A stretch of 64,000 nt of DNA from Leptobrachium leishanense (GCA_009667805.1 CM019063.1:191514661-191578660); one strand, 5' to 3'. Shown: positions 21,700-38,410, counted from the stretch's first letter. The notes: generated by a model not told the origin, from the sequence alone. Program-made: numbers and translations.

Positions 21700-22398
21700 G
21701 GGGGATTTCAATCCTGAGAGCTAGATGGATGATGCTTAAATCCAGGCGACGGGCCAGCTTGTTGACACCGTTGCGGGACCATTTCAGAGGTAGGAATGTA
21801 GAAGGAGGCCCCTGTCAGGGGGCCCCTAGTCTTCGGGGCCCTATGAAAGCGCTCAAACTGAATATGCATTGCAGGGTCTCTGGCGAGGAAAGTGTTAAAT
21901 AAACGAAGCCCAATGCATCTGAGATCATTGGCTGAATTTTCAATTTCTGGGAGTCCCCGTACCCTGATATTGTTTCTTCGGCCTCTGTTCTCAATGTCCT
22001 CAACGTGACGGGCCATGGATGTGAGGAGCGAGTTGTGGCACGCCACCTGGGTGGAAAGTGCTGCGGAGGTGTCACGGTGCCAGGCGGTTTTCTCATCCAC
22101 AACATGCAGCCTTTCTTGTAGGCCTTGAATATCGTCCTGCAGGAGCTGAACTTCAGCGGTTATCACAGCCTCAACCTAGGAAGTGGCCGCTGGGAGGTCC
22201 GAGCAAGTCGGTAAACTTTGCAGGAGTTGCTGCATGTCCTGCGGCGGCTCCCATGATCCCAGAGAGGCAGACGGTGCCATACTAGATGGGGACCAAGTCC
22301 ATCGCGGGCATAAGGTAAGCCCTAATGGAGGACGATGGGACACCTAGAGGAGGCCCCGAGGGTCCAGGGGTAGAAGAGTCTTTGTGGCGCTTACCCAT
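21700..22398 (-). pseudogene. L1/Tx1-like ORF1 protein
   Basis: Minus-strand ATG at 22398 reads MGKRHKDSS, a common ORF1 opening. After a stop near 22285-22290 and a shift, a second frame holds a coiled-coil-like stretch (LLQDDIQGLQERLHVVDEKT), then IENRGRRNNIRVRGLPE and FERFHRAP, the RRM/ORF1 hallmark of L1-type LINEs. ORF1 binds LINE RNA. A TAG in TTCCTAGG (about 22176-22182) is another break. Confidence 0.85.
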
Positions 22399-22497
22399 AT
22401 CCCATTCAGTGCTTGTGTGTTTGCTGGGTAAGTTGCGGTACGGAGGAGCACTTGATTCAAGCCACCATTACCTGCAGTGTCCAGGCCACGCCCCCAA

Positions 22498-23202
22498 ATC
22501 ATATTCATACTCCATTGCTGCCGAGACTCCGGCTGTATGTCCTGAGCAACCAGTGCACGTTTCTATGGTTTTGTCTGTATAATGTTACCATCCCACTATT
22601 CCTGTACCTATAGATTTTGCAATATTTCAGAAATAATCAATAAGAATAAAAAAATTGTTGGCAACTGTGCAGCTATTGTTGCCCAAATGCAATTGAGTGG
22701 GACCTCAATGATACCTTTCTCCAGTCATGGGGGGGTGGAGTGAGGGTACATTTTGGGGGGGTTTGGACATGCCCACTGTCAAGCACCCAGTCATGTGTGG
22801 TGGGTGCGGGCTGAAGTAATGAAGGGGTGAACGGTTTCCTTTTGCAACTACTGGCATCTGATGGAAAATACAGTTCATGGGGTTGGATGTTCCTAGCATC
22901 CATCTTTTGAGTACTAGATGGAGACTCTTGATAAAATAAAAAGTATGTGTGGGGGTATGCTTGTTTCTGTCCCTCACCCACGTGATGGCATTAGATGAGT
23001 GGGAGTGGCTATTGACATCCTCGAGGGTAGACATACCATTGTCATCTTTTCCCAACACTCTATTGGCATGGGGGGTTGGGCTAATTAAATACTTGGTGCT
23101 GCCCATGATGGCACATGACATGCTTTCAAAGAAAATTATGTAGAACAAAATCTGCTAACATTGAAAATATGCAAACTGAAGACTACGTGAAAGTCGCCCA
23201 TT
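22498..23202. other. Unassigned stretch after the LINE 5' end
   Basis: No coding pattern. G runs at about 22730-22760 and overlapping minus-strand frames (22673-23148) without a recognisable domain. Confidence 0.4.
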
Positions 23203-23205
23203 TTA

Positions 23206-23584
23206 GGCTAGGGTCAGACGAACGCATTTTTCGCATCGTCGGTAAAAAGGTGCATCCAAACGCATCAACGTATTTTTTTCACGGAAGACGCGAAAGCGGT
23301 CATACGATGCGCATTTTCGTGCGTGATTTTTGACGGAGCTATTAAAAACAAATGGACATGATGTTGGCTGGACATGTGCAGCGTCTGACGTCTCCTAATC
23401 ACTCACGCCGCTATGCCGACGCAGTAGTAGCGGTTCTCGAAAAAATGCGTTTGTTTGCCGCTTGCGTTGCGTGGCCGAACTATCGTGCGGCCGTACTTTG
23501 TATATTGGCTGTCATTTGATGTTACTATGGCCGTAAAAAGTGCGGCTGCACACGCGTTCGCACTGCGTTCGTCTGACCCCAGCC
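23206..23584. mobile_element. CpG-rich MITE, family A copy 2
   Basis: Same termini as copy 1 (GGCTAGGGTCAGACGAACG and its complement), 379 bp, flanked by TTA on both sides (23203-23205 and 23585-23587), the clearest 3-bp duplication with copy 3. Its interior matches copies 1 and 4 in the opposite orientation. Confidence 0.88.
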
Positions 23585-23587
23585 TTA

Positions 23588-24534
23588 AATGTCAACGTTA
23601 GGGGGGATTTAGGTGCCCCTCTGAATACTCTGCTGACGAACTTCAAAATAAATAAATAGCAAAACATGCACATTTCAGGAGGATAAATCTAAGCGTATGT
23701 AATATTTGGTGTGTAACTTATGACATCTTTAGGTTTTATACTTCATTTACCACCTTTTTGTTTACAGCAGTATTCTAGAAAAATAATACCCCCCCCCCTT
23801 TCTTTTTCCATTTCTATATGCTACTCTGAGCTGCCGGTCACGGCAGTTAATGCGAAACGCAAAATCAGGTTTGCTGGGAAAGTAGCGGGATGGAGTCTGA
23901 ATCTTTACAAAAGTGCTACAGTTAGCAGAAAAAATGTTTTCAGTAAACTACTTATCGTGTAAATAAATTGCTAGGTAAAATACATTTGTTGCATTATGGC
24001 TACCTACCAAATGTATGATTTTGGTATTTATCATCTTTCATTCATTCTGATGTTGTGGTCTGCATCTCCAGTCCTTTCCTGAGCCCTATCAGCAAATCCA
24101 TTTTATTCACGATTTGTTTTCTTTACTCTTCAAGAGCGTTTCTCCTTCTTCCAGCAGTTCACAAACCCTACTGGATCCTCCGGTTATAATATTCTGTGAA
24201 ATTCTAATTTTTTACATTTCTCAGAATGGGCACAGACTTGGATCTGGAAAATGAGCCCAGATGAGCACCTTGATGGGGAGGAATGATGTAGAATAGTCCC
24301 AAATTAAATGTAGACTATATTTATGGTAGAATACTATCTACTACCTACCTTGTCATATTTCTCCTTAAATCTTTGGGCTGGTCAAATAATTGCTTTGTAT
24401 AACATGTTCGTTGAAAAATGAAGCAGGAAATGCATAATGTGTTTTCCAGTTGAACATTCTGAGCAAATGGAGTGGGAACACTCGGGATGCTGGGTAGACT
24501 AATGCGACCCCTTTATTAGCAGAAGAACATTGTA
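23588..24534. other. Unassigned stretch
   Basis: C run at about 23790-23799. Short open frames show no domain. I see nothing further in it. Confidence 0.4.
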
Positions 24535-24536
24535 TA

Positions 24537-26147
<1,611 letters not shown>

Positions 26148-26149
26148 TA

Positions 26150-27779
26150 CAGTCATATATAGCTCTTAATCTATTGCAAATATACTCTTTCCAATATGAA
26201 ACAACATCCCAAGTGTTAAACACAAGTAATCCATACACTGGAGAGCGAGCGCTTCTGGATCACCATTTGATACCAGAGCAAAGTCACGTGTGAAGCATCA
26301 TTTGACATGTTAGAGCGTCTGAACAAAATCTAGAGTAGCTGCCATATTGGCCACAAGTACATTACATCCATTTCTATGATATTGGTCAGATTTGGTACAA
26401 GTACCACTAATTGTACAGCTACTAACTGAACTAGAGAAGTTATTCACAAAGCGCCGCTATTGACCAGTGTTTCAAATCCCGGGGAATATGGCTGTTATTA
26501 CAATTTGACAAACGGCAGCGTTTCACAAAACAAAAATCCAAACCGCTACAGGTGCAGCTTCTCCTGTTGATTTTTGTTTTGTGAAATTCTTGTGCCTGAC
26601 GGTGCTGCAATACAGACTCTTTGTCAGGTCAATAAGTCACAGGATGCATCTACTGGGACCACTGCCACACCATTTTCTCACTACGACCATGAGGTGTGAC
26701 TATTCAAAGGGTACATTCATCTGAACTAAGTGTGTATTGGTTGTTTTGGAGGGCAAAGAGTGATATTATAAGCTTCCACATGGCAAATAATAAAGTTTAT
26801 AATTGTAGAAGACATTTACACATCCCAGCAATTCAGAGAACTGCTTTGCCCACAGTGCTCATGTACTACTTTCCCCATGTGCAACATTGAACTCTGGGTA
26901 GGACATGTAAATTAAGTCTCCAATCTCTCACTTTTTTTGCATCCAGTGTCTGTTTAACATAGAACCCTCCTTCCCAGTGCAATGCCATACTGAATGAGTT
27001 TTTGGCAAAGGTCAGGTTATGCAACTAGTAACAGCCACACATGGATAGCTGTTTCAGGCTTGCTATGCCCTCATCAGCAGGAAATAGGCCGTGACTCCTT
27101 ACTGTTTGATGCTTAACCCGTAAGGCAAATCAATACTCCTTTAGGTTTTGTTGAAGGGCAAAAAGTGAGATTTAAAACCTCCACACAGCAAATAATGAAG
27201 ATTATGTGGAAAATGGATTCTGTGAAAATATCTTCAATTATAAACTTTATTACTCTTTTACTCGTAAATTGGTCACACTAGTGGACCAGTGATGCCAAGT
27301 GCTTCCATTCTGTTTGCTTACTGAATTTTGCATGTTCTACATAGGACCATGGAGAATACCAATAATGAATAATGAATGGTTTAGTGACGAGCGTGGGATC
27401 ATCTTAATCTACCTCCTCTTTTTTTTTCTTGGCACAAAGTCTGCCTTCTCTCCATTCATTGTCCTTGAGGGGGGGGGACTGGGCACTCAGCCCTCCTACA
27501 ACGGCAGATTTTTGGGGGGGAAAACTTGATGTTTTGGCCCTATATGAGCCCTTTTCAAGCCTTGATAGGGACTCCTGTAGGGCTGAAACATTGTAATTTT
27601 TTTCCAATAAATCTGCCGTTGTTGAGAAACCTGAGTGGCCAGTATTTCCATTCTTCATGAACTATGTGGTATTGGAGTTCTCTCTGGAACTTGGTGCACC
27701 TATTTTCAGTGTCTCCAAGGTGGTGAGCTGGTCCTGCTTCGTGCTTGTACTCTTTGACATTGATTAATGGGTGACCTTT
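26150..27779. other. Unassigned stretch with one foldback
   Basis: Apart from the hairpin at 26521-26587 and a small foldback involving AACGGCAGATT and ATCTGCCGTTG (27500-27515 and 27608-27620), I see no gene or transposon. T and G runs lie near 27420 and 27468. Confidence 0.4.
26521..26587. mobile_element. Short hairpin repeat, family H copy 1
   Basis: TTTCACAAAACAAAAATC pairs with GATTTTTGTTTTGTGAAA around a centre containing GGTGCAGCTTCTCC. Related hairpins occur at 43858-43951 and 50036-50116, so it is a dispersed foldback repeat. Confidence 0.7.
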
Positions 27780-28197
27780 CCATTTATTGATGCAGCTTTA
27801 TTCTGCTCCCTCTCCATTCATTGATACTGCTTAATGCTGGCTCATGTCCACTTATTGATTCTGCTTAATGTTACCGAAATTTATTAATGATTCTTGATAC
27901 TGCCCCTCCCTCCATTCATTGATGTCACGTAATACTGCCCTCTCTCTATTGATGCCTTTTTAATACTGCCCGCTCCCTCCTTTCATTGAGGCCACTTAAT
28001 CCTGCCCCTCCCTCCATTCATTGATGTCACGTAATACTGCCCCTCCCTCCATTCATTGATGTCACGTAATACTGCCCCTCCCTCCATTCATTGATGCCAC
28101 TTAATACAGCCCCTCCCTCCATTCATTGATGCCACTTAATACTGCCCCTTCCTCCATTCATTGATGCCACTTAATACTGCCCCTCCATTCATTGATA
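27780..28197. repeat. 35-bp minisatellite
   Basis: About a dozen diverged units of 35 bp built on CTCCATTCATTGATG and ACTTAATACTGCCC. The right part (27990-28197) is the most regular and the left units are degenerate. Confidence 0.93.
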
Positions 28198-31059
28198 CCT
28201 ATTGATTTCCTCTCTTCTGTTACCAGTTTTTATTTTTTAGATCACTCCATAATCTTCCGACATCGTATTAATACACCAGCCATTAATGGTTAATCGGGTA
28301 TGAATTGATTGACCTTGTAGATTTTATATATTTTTTACTATCTCTGCATAGTAAACATTTTGCCATTTATTATCATTATTTGCAGAGCTGCAAAGCATTT
28401 CACAGTGCTCTGCGCTCCTCATTTTATCTTGCGTGAAACAGGAAGAAAATTGCATTTCAGCAGTTAACCGTTCTGCCCATTTTTCACTTACAGGAGTGAT
28501 GATAAATAAATAATAAATTGCTTTTAATCAAGGGGCTTCCCTGTTTGCCACAGCCCTGTCTCTCCTCACGCCCCCTCCTCTTCTCACACACAAGGTGTTC
28601 TATTTTCTAGGAGAAGCCATCCACCTCACATCACTTTTAATTGGATGCGAGAGCCAAGCTGGTTGGGGGGAGAGAATGGGGGCAGCCGGAGGCGCCCCTG
28701 GGGAATCCCCCCTCCCTTCTTTTACTGCTCCCTTTGCAGAGTGCAGCCGAGCGGAAACTTAGAGTTTTTAGTCTGTGCTCCAGCTGCCTGTTAGAACTAC
28801 GCAGAATTAACAGCACTTTTTCAGTGCTTTGGGGTTTCGGCCTATTGAAAGAGATGTGGGGAAGGAAAAAATGTGTTGTCAGTGTTAACATCAATATTTA
28901 TTTTCTCTTCAGAGCTTTTTTGTGTACCACTAAAAGAACTGAACATCTGTTAGAAGTGGCGTGGGAAGAGGATTGGGGGCATTCTCGACCTCTGGCAGGG
29001 CACAGATTGAAATTTTTTCCAGGGATTTGATTTGTCTATACTTAGCAATAGACCATACTAGTAGTGAGGCATGCAGTCCCTTGTTATTACATGCACTCGG
29101 AACCCCTATAGTTCCAATTAGTAAACTCTGGTCCTCCTAGAACCTGTTGGAAGTTGACATAAGCCTTAAATAGGGACCAGTGCATATTGACTGTAATATC
29201 CCGTCATGGAATGGATATCACCTTAAAGATCATTATCCCTTGATGATATATTGCAGTCTGTGCTGGGCACTGTAATCTTTGGACCTCAGTTGGGTGGAGC
29301 TAGCTAGGGGTTGTTGCACAGCCATACGCTATTGGTCTGCAACAGTGATGTTGGCATACTGAATTGTCAGTCAATACACTGACCAAAGACTGAGCAGGGG
29401 GCTGTCCTATAACTCTGAGTTGTCCTTCCTTCTCACGGCATGCCACCGTGACATGAGGGACAGTAAATCTTGGAGAAGGAATAACTAAATTTTTTTCAAT
29501 TATGTGTCAGCAAAAAAAGGCCAACACACATAAAGGGAGTGATTACCTGTCAAACGAAGTAAACTTTTATTGGTCGTGTCCCCGTCCTGTTCCAATGTAT
29601 TCTCTCTTCCTGTTTTATGGATTAACAAGACAAAACAAAGAGGCCAGAAGGCGGTGGAAGGTTCCACACAAATGCAAAGTTAGATTCCGGATCCATTGTA
29701 AACTTAACCAAGGCTCTGAATTTACCATTGAAGATTATGGAGTTGGTAATGGTACCATAGCGTTGATGAGTTTACACCTCACTTAGAATCTAGTCCGTGG
29801 TGTAGAAGCCAAATCTTAGTCTTTAATCTAAACCTTTAGGAGATGGAGGTGAAATTCTAAGAGCCTATGGCTACCAGGCCCCTGGATTTGTTGAACCCTG
29901 GCAAAGGTACGGAGTATTTGCATGGCAAGATTGAAAACTGGTTGAAATACCAGTATCCTGAAGGCATAACAGATTTCCATGGGTGTGCACAATAGAGTTT
30001 ATGTAAATCATAAAAACCTCCGGGTGGCCACTTGCAATGGACCATTCAGTTGAAATCAAAACCGAGCCACTCATGCACGTGAATGGAAATGCCACCTGGT
30101 TCTCTTTCGAAGTAAATCTGCCACAAGAGGCTGTATTGTTTATCTGTTCTTTTGGTTTAGGAATTACTTGGCGTGTGCATGTTTGATTCTATTGACATGC
30201 TCACGTTGTGATGGATGGCTGGCAGGAAGGTTAGTTGAATGTATAAAAAGTGATAATAAAATAACAGCTGCCTTATCAGTTATTGCTATTCTATCCTTGC
30301 TTTTTATTCTGTAAGAGGAATGGCTGTGGTTTTCCAGTTATTGGTCAAATTTGTGTTTTTTTTTTTTGTTTTTTTTTAATGATTGGACCGTTTCCCCTCG
30401 GTATGTACATTTTCAAGGAATCTTGTTGAATGGGCAGTTGAGTTGAGTGACTGACATGCTGCTCATTGACGTGCTGGCTCTGAGTGAAGAGAAGGGATTC
30501 TCCTGGACCCCATGGAGAATGACAACATTCTTAGGATCTTCGTTTGGATAATGCAGTTCTCAGGATGGATCTTCAAGCAACCATTGTCAGTGGGCAGATT
30601 CTTGTGACGACTAACAGAGGACCGTCTATATACATTTCGGGAATATAAAAAATTAAACCTTGTTAACAATTGGCAGTCACCTGATGTAAATGTCCACCCA
30701 GATGCACAGTATGTGTATATGTTGAGGTAATGAGTGGTGGGAGGGGCCTAAACATTTTTTTTTTTTAAACCATAAGGCCATTTACTATGGTTACCCCCAC
30801 TTTTTTTTTTCCTATCCAATTTTATCAGAGGTGGGATCCTGGTTGTGTTTTTTTTTCTCTACAGGCCTACTGTCATGGTTCATACACACTTCAATCGACT
30901 TTGTGTTGGAGACCTTTGTCCCGACTAGTGGTCCAAAACATACATTAGGACATACACTACCTAATAATAGGTTTCAGCTGACAAAATAACGAGCTCAGCT
31001 GACTACCTGAATATACCGAATGAGCAGGTTTTTTTCCTCAATCGGTTTTTTCTTTCTTG
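28198..31059. other. Largely repeat-free non-coding stretch
   Basis: No transposon ends or coding domains recognised. The 129-codon frame at 28641-29030 and frames at 29502-30095 lack domains. T-rich runs occur at 30356-30378 and 30757-30770. An AT-rich block near 28350-28540 has a CNE-like texture but I cannot show conservation. Confidence 0.35.
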
Positions 31060-31370
31060 ATGACACTGGCATATTCCAAGGTGACAATGCCAGGATTCAT
31101 TGGGCTCAAATTGTGCAAGAGTGGTTCAGGGATCAGGAGACATTATTTTCACACATGGATTGGTCAACGCAGTCCAGACCTTAACACCACTGAGAATCTT
31201 TGGGATGTACTGGATGCAGAGCCCCGACTCTCCCACCATCAATACAAGATCTTGGTGACAAATTAATGCAACTCTGGACGGAATAAATGTTGTGACATTG
31301 CATGAGCTAATCGAAACGACGCCATGGCGAGTGCGTGCCGTAATCAAAGCAAAAGGTGGTCAAATGCAAT
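31060..31370 (+). pseudogene. Fossil Tc1-like transposase, C-terminal part
   Basis: Degraded frames carry a DNAR-type motif (GGTGACAATGCCAGGATTCA), an HMDW-like stretch, then [16 protein letters not shown], equivalent to the [12 protein letters not shown] signature. Near 31330-31365 is a VIKAKGGQM-like end. This is a third Tc1 lineage, different from the elements at 1-1343 and the 1.61-kb family. No terminal repeats were found. Confidence 0.75.
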
Positions 31371-33102
31371 ATTAGAGTTTGTATGTCTCGGGAAATCAAG
31401 AAGCAGGTGTGCTTATCCAACATCAGAGAGCCAAATAAATTATGAAACCAAAGTTCATGAGACTGTGAGTCCGTATTCCTTCACAAGATCATCCCTTCAC
31501 TTCTCCTTCAAGCATAGTGACTTACCATATTATGAATATTGTATTTATTTATCAGATACATTTTGGAAGCATATCAAATAGGTTTAGCATTATGTGCCAT
31601 TATCTATACTGTTGTCATATTTACGAAGATTTGTAACTTTTATAAATGGTTTTGATTTATTGCTACATGACCCTGCTTTTTCATGAATGAACACACCGTA
31701 AGAATGTTCATTGGGTAGGTTATCTTGGTGAATGGGCACTCTGAGTAGATTGCACACTGTTTGGCCGAATTGACTGATAGCAGCCAAACTAACAAGGAAT
31801 AGTCATGTTCACAATGGCAAGCGGGAATGAGTGGATTAAATTCAGTTGTGGGGAAGTATCAGTTTAATGGGATAAAGTGGCAATACTTTGGGTTAATGTA
31901 CTGACCCGTCAGAGCGTTAATATACCTATCCTGGTGAATGCAAGAATGGGCAGAAGTGAAGGGCATACAGGATTTGGCTTTGTGTTCTGCGTTTCACTCT
32001 TGAGCCTCATGATTAGTGTTTTTCTTCAGTTTGTCATGTTTGAATCCCCTGCTCGAATACAGATGCAATCTAATTTCCCTCAATGGTCACATTCCCTGAA
32101 TGAATGACAGGTAATCAGTTTAGATGAACATGGAGCTCTCCACATCTTAGCATGCAGTGCTCTGCTTGGTGAAATAAAGGTAGAATTACTCTCCTGAGCT
32201 TATCTCCAGCCGGATTGAAAATCTAATTGGTGTGTTTCCCTCCCCATATAATTCGATCGGACAGTAGATAGTTATGATCTTGAACATTCATGCAGCTCAT
32301 TTGGAGAATGCCCACGTGTTTATTTTTTTATGACATTTTTATTAAGTTGCAGACTAAGAGTAAAATGTGACATTTAATTTTTTTTTTAAATTGATAATTT
32401 AAGGGTGTACTTTGGGGAAGCTACGTATTTTTAATTTTCACTGAGGTACTAGAAGATACCACTTAATTGTAGCATCATATAAATAATAACTGATGTGAAA
32501 ATAATGTATCAGATTACCCGGCTCTTGGGTTGTGCCCAGCTTCATTTCATGCAATTAATTTTTCTTAAAAGGCGGAGAGGTTCAGGGCATTGAATTGTGA
32601 CTAGCAATATGTCAAGCACAGCCATTGTTAACGTGAGATTTTATTCAGAGAATGAGGAGAGGAATGCCAAAGGGTAGTTTTCCCAATGGACTGAAGACCC
32701 TTTAATCAGCTCTGAATATGTTCCAGCTTTTTGTGTCCTCCAGAGCCTGGCATGCTTTTAAGCATTTGTGTCAGTGTTGAAGTTAAATGAAAATGAAGTC
32801 ATTTAGGACATTTTGCAGCCCTCCCTTCTTTAATTAAGCGCAGTAATGCCTTTCACTCGGGTCTCAGCTGTTGAAGTAAAGATCTGGGCGACTGTCCAGG
32901 CAACTTCAAAGCACCTTCTGTGTCGCTTCTTTTCCGTATGGGGTTCCTAGAAAAATGTTCTCAAGGAGCTAGTACTCTATCCACTGATATTTAAGTATGT
33001 GTACAAGAGGATTAGGAAGCTTGTTTTTGCCATTTTTAACGAGGAATCGGGAGAGCTTGGACAAAATCCTTTCTTTGGGCAATCCTGGCCATTTTTAGTA
33101 CG
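31371..33102. other. Repeat-poor stretch, possible conserved non-coding DNA
   Basis: No coding or transposon signal. The part at about 32100-33000 is non-repetitive with homeodomain-like sites (CTTTAATTAAGC at about 32830, GCAATTAATTTTTC at about 32550) and E-box-like CAGCTG (about 32869). The texture is like vertebrate enhancer DNA, but that is only an impression. Confidence 0.3.
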
Positions 33103-33104
33103 TA

Positions 33105-34718
<1,614 letters not shown>

Positions 34719-34720
34719 TA

Positions 34721-35506
34721 TGTACAGGAGGAATTCATTCTGGTGCTCTGGGTCTTCTTTTAGTTATTTTAACAAGCTGCCGTCTTGACTCCATAGATAA
34801 ACAAAAATACAAGGTGATAGGAGTTGCATTCACCACCCGTGACCATGATTTATCCCTCAGGCCTACACAGCCACAATGTAAGTGATGTAAACCTGGATTC
34901 CCAGTTCTTTGTTTACACGGTAAATGTTGCAGGTTTGGACATGTTTCTTCTCTCTTCCACTATTCTCTTGAGTGTCATTGGTCTTATCAACATAAAATGT
35001 GTATTTTCTTATATGGTGGCTTCTTCCTGAGATTTGCACTTTCCTCTCACTTTAAGTGAATGGCAACCAAATCCCAGAATTATATCACTAAATTGCAGGG
35101 AACGGAGAGAAGCCATTATAGCTCCATAGTGATCTCTCATGTATGTTCCTATTTGGAATTGTAGTTCGCCTTCATTCAACTGCACTAGAGAAAATCCCCA
35201 AAAACAGTATGTACATTGACAATTCTCGTGGTTCTGTGGGGGATCGGTACTATTTTTTTTCTTTTCTTTTTGGAGAAAGGATTTTACCAGGAAAACCTTT
35301 TATAGAATACTGCTCTTTCAGCTCTAGAGGACAACTCTGTTGGCACACTTACTACCTTCCTTTGAAATCCTAACTCTACATGTCCTTTACTTTGGCTGTT
35401 CAGCTATATCACTCACCTCCATAGCTAAAAGACCACTTACCCCCACATCTACACTGGCCTTAAAGATCAATGTGATATCTCCTCTCTTGAGATATTGCAT
35501 CCTTTA
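34721..35506. other. Unassigned stretch
   Basis: No domains or termini recognised. Pyrimidine and T runs at about 35252-35268. Confidence 0.4.
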
Positions 35507-35720
35507 CAGTGACGTGCGGTGAGGTCAGTGGCTGGTGAGGCACTGGCTAGTATCAGAGCCAGATATATACTGTATGAAACCGAGCCAAATATATACTGTA
35601 TGAAACAGGATTCCTTTACATACCCTGCATGGGGGGGGGGACACAGTCTTCACCCTTCTTGGATGGGGCTTGTCAAGTACCGCTGTGTTGAGGGAGCAGA
35701 GGGCTGTCCTGTAGGGTCTC
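35507..35720. mobile_element. Probable hAT-like left end, truncated
   Basis: CAGTGACGTGCGGTGAGGTC followed by GTGGCTGGTGAGGCAC resembles a hAT terminus common in vertebrate genomes. A 27-bp sequence containing CAAATATATACTGTATGAAAC is repeated in tandem at 35555-35610. I find no matching right end, so the span is arbitrary. Confidence 0.45.
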
Positions 35721-35953
35721 TTTAACACAGCTGTCACTCAACAGGCGGAATTCCACTATGAGTGACTGTGACAAGTCTTTGGGGGAATTGCTCATAATTC
35801 TCCATCTGCAGAGAGTGACTCGGAGTTTAAATTATGTCTAGCCTGACCCGGTGCACCTTAATTATATTGAGCATAATTTCAGTAATGAAGGTTATTTACC
35901 CCTCCCCCTGTTTTTTAAAAAAAATTTATTGTATGTCGTCACCCAGAGTCTAA

Positions 35954-36355
35954 GGCTGGTGTCAGACGAGCGTGTTTTCTACGGACTGTGCGCATGTGCC
36001 GTACGGATGCACTTTTTGACGGAAGACGCAGTAGTGGCCACACAGTCTGTTTTTGTGACTGGTGTTATTTTTGACGGATGTATCGGGGAAAATAAGTTAA
36101 AATGAGAGAACACTTTGTCCGCCAAAAATGCTGGACGTATAAATGCAGTCCGTCTCACCACGTTCCATCACTCACACACAAAGCTATGCGGACTTGGCGC
36201 ACTCCGCATGTCCATTCTAGCGGTTTTACGTTCTTGCTAACTTGCATCCGTTTGCCGCGGACGTACTTCGTGTGTGGGGCTTCATTGGTCATGATTCTCT
36301 GCTACCACGGGCATACTAATGTGCGACAACATACTGCGTTCGTCTGACCCCAGCC
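35954..36355. mobile_element. CpG-rich MITE, family A copy 3
   Basis: 402 bp with GGCTGGTGTCAGACGAGCG and the complement of GGCTGGGGTCAGACGAACG at the ends, flanked by TAA on both sides (35951-35953, 36356-36358). Its interior (GAAGACGCAGTAGTGGCCAC) is shared with copy 5, a second subfamily. Confidence 0.88.
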
Positions 36356-36358
36356 TAA

Positions 36359-38410
36359 TGTGGCAACTGCATCAAGTGTTTGCGCACAGTTGTGTTGTTT
36401 ACATAGTGTTTTATCTTCAGACCTGTAATGTAAACTTCCTAATTTGTATTATTCCTAAACTCCTAACACTATTCTTTTTGCAAGCTAGTGTTTAGTTGGT
36501 ATTTACTCTATCTGACACCAGCAGTAATTACAGCATTTGGTGCAAAACACCAGACCGGAGTGTAGACGTGATTGTGGCTGATCCCATCATCATACAGTGT
36601 CTGTTGCTGCTAATATCTGTGTTATGCGAGCTTCTATCATAGGCGTAACAGAGTGTCTGCTCCTGCTAATATCTTAGTGATGGTGAGTTTCCACTTCAAG
36701 AGGAGATGTGATGTGTAGCCCCGGCTTTCTATTAAATCGTTTAAGTGTCTCGCTGAGCAGTATGTCCTACAGTAGAACACCAGAGCTGTGATTTCCCTTT
36801 ATAGTTGCCTTATGCTTTAATTTTTTTCCTCTCCTTCCTGTCTTGCAGCTCACACTGCAGAGCACACAGTGCAGAGTGGCTTTCTTTGAAGAATTGTAAG
36901 ACGTCACCAGCGTGATGCAGACAGCCGCAGTTTCCCCAAGGACGTGCTTTTCGTGGATTAGTCTCATTGACTGAAAAGGGACAATGCAGCACTAGGATAC
37001 ATCATCACTACTGTGACAAGGGACAATCACCAATATATCCCAATTGCCTTTTATTATTATTATTTACACGTGTTGTCTCTTTGCTTTTATTAAGCTGATG
37101 AAGGTTAAAACAGCGATGCTGTGACAAGGTCGTCTGAAACTGCTTTAAAGTGTCATTTTATCTGCCCCTGCTCACATTCTGATTGGACAGCGCCACAATG
37201 ATATTAAAAAGCCGAATAATGAGGAGCTGGATCTTATGGATTAGAAACATCCATTTTCGTTTGGCTCCAGACCATAGACGGTCCTGGCAGGCTGAACACT
37301 CTGTGAGGTATATTCCTCCAGGCTCGAGGGCAGGGGGCACACAGGTTCCCTAACCTCGCTTTCAACGGCTTGTATGGAAGTAATCGTTTGTTGTCACCAC
37401 CTCATGTTCCTGCTCCTTATCTACCAACCTCACACACTTGGCAACCATAACATCTACATCTGTGGCACTACAGGAAAGGAGGGAGAAAGGAGGAGGGAGT
37501 TGTTTGAAGAGAGGATCCTACCGTGAAATCTCACTTACCTAATTCAGTTTGCAACGATGAATCTTAAAAATAAAATTGCAGTATTTTTATATGTATATTT
37601 TATATATGCTCGCTGTCCTTCTTCTGGTATTAAGGTCACATGACGGTCAAGTGTATGCGTGAGCGAGTGGTCTGTTATTTCATGCTTTAAATGTATAAAA
37701 AATAAAAGCTTTTTATCTGATCATATAAAACTTCACATATTCAGAACGATATACAGTATATTGATTTACTTAGTGACTCTAAAAGTAAAGGCATTAATGT
37801 TTTACTAGGGAAGCTAAGCATGTTTTTGAGTGGAAAAATAGGACAACATACAGTATGTGCCTGATAAAGGGGGGTACAGTGTAACCTTGTAGCATGAAAG
37901 CGCTGGTCAAGTTGTACTTGTGCTCCACACACACACCTTTCCTTATCTTGTTCTGTTTTTGTTCACATACATGTTCACATACCTCTTACTACTTCCTTGT
38001 CTATCACTGGTGATGGACGCTACAGAGAAACAGCAATGAGATGAGCTATTGCCACTGGAACATAGGCACATCAAGGAAAATTGGCTGACAGTGTTACGGG
38101 TTTTAGGTTGCATACTGCTCTACAGGTATATGGCATGTGGGGTCTAGTATTTGCAATATCTAACATGCGTGAATATAGCTTTGAAAAAGGAAGGCTTGTC
38201 AACTAGGAGCCTGGAGCGAGAAGCGTATATATATATATATATATAATTTTTTTTTAGGGCAAAAAATATATTTCAGTAGAGTATCCCTTTAATAAATGCA
38301 ACTCACCAATTCTAAGCAGGAAATAAAATGACTTTTGTTCGTTTTGTAAATAACTTAATTTTGCTATAGTAGTTTGTCAGTCAACCAAACTGCAACCTTC
38401 TAATAACATT
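36359..38410. other. Unassigned stretch
   Basis: No coding or repeat ends recognised. An AT run sits at 38226-38245. Short minus-strand frames (36767-37932) lack domains. Confidence 0.4.

Larger units (their letters stand above)
12855..22497 (-). mobile_element. L1/Tx1-like LINE, minus strand, twice interrupted
   Basis: Read on the minus strand, an ORF1 protein (22398 down to about 21700), an endonuclease domain and the start of reverse transcriptase follow in the order of an L1-clade LINE. A 420-bp hAT-like element (13852-14271) and a 6.35-kb chromovirus (14750-21102) sit inside it. Without these the LINE is about 2.9 kb. It stops at the start of the RT domain, so its 3' half is missing, whereas L1 copies normally lose the 5' end. 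The boundaries are approximate. Confidence 0.8.

Noticed and set aside
28641..29030. 129-codon frame near 28.6 kb
   Set aside because: Overlaps an opposing frame, no domain; not distinguishable from chance.
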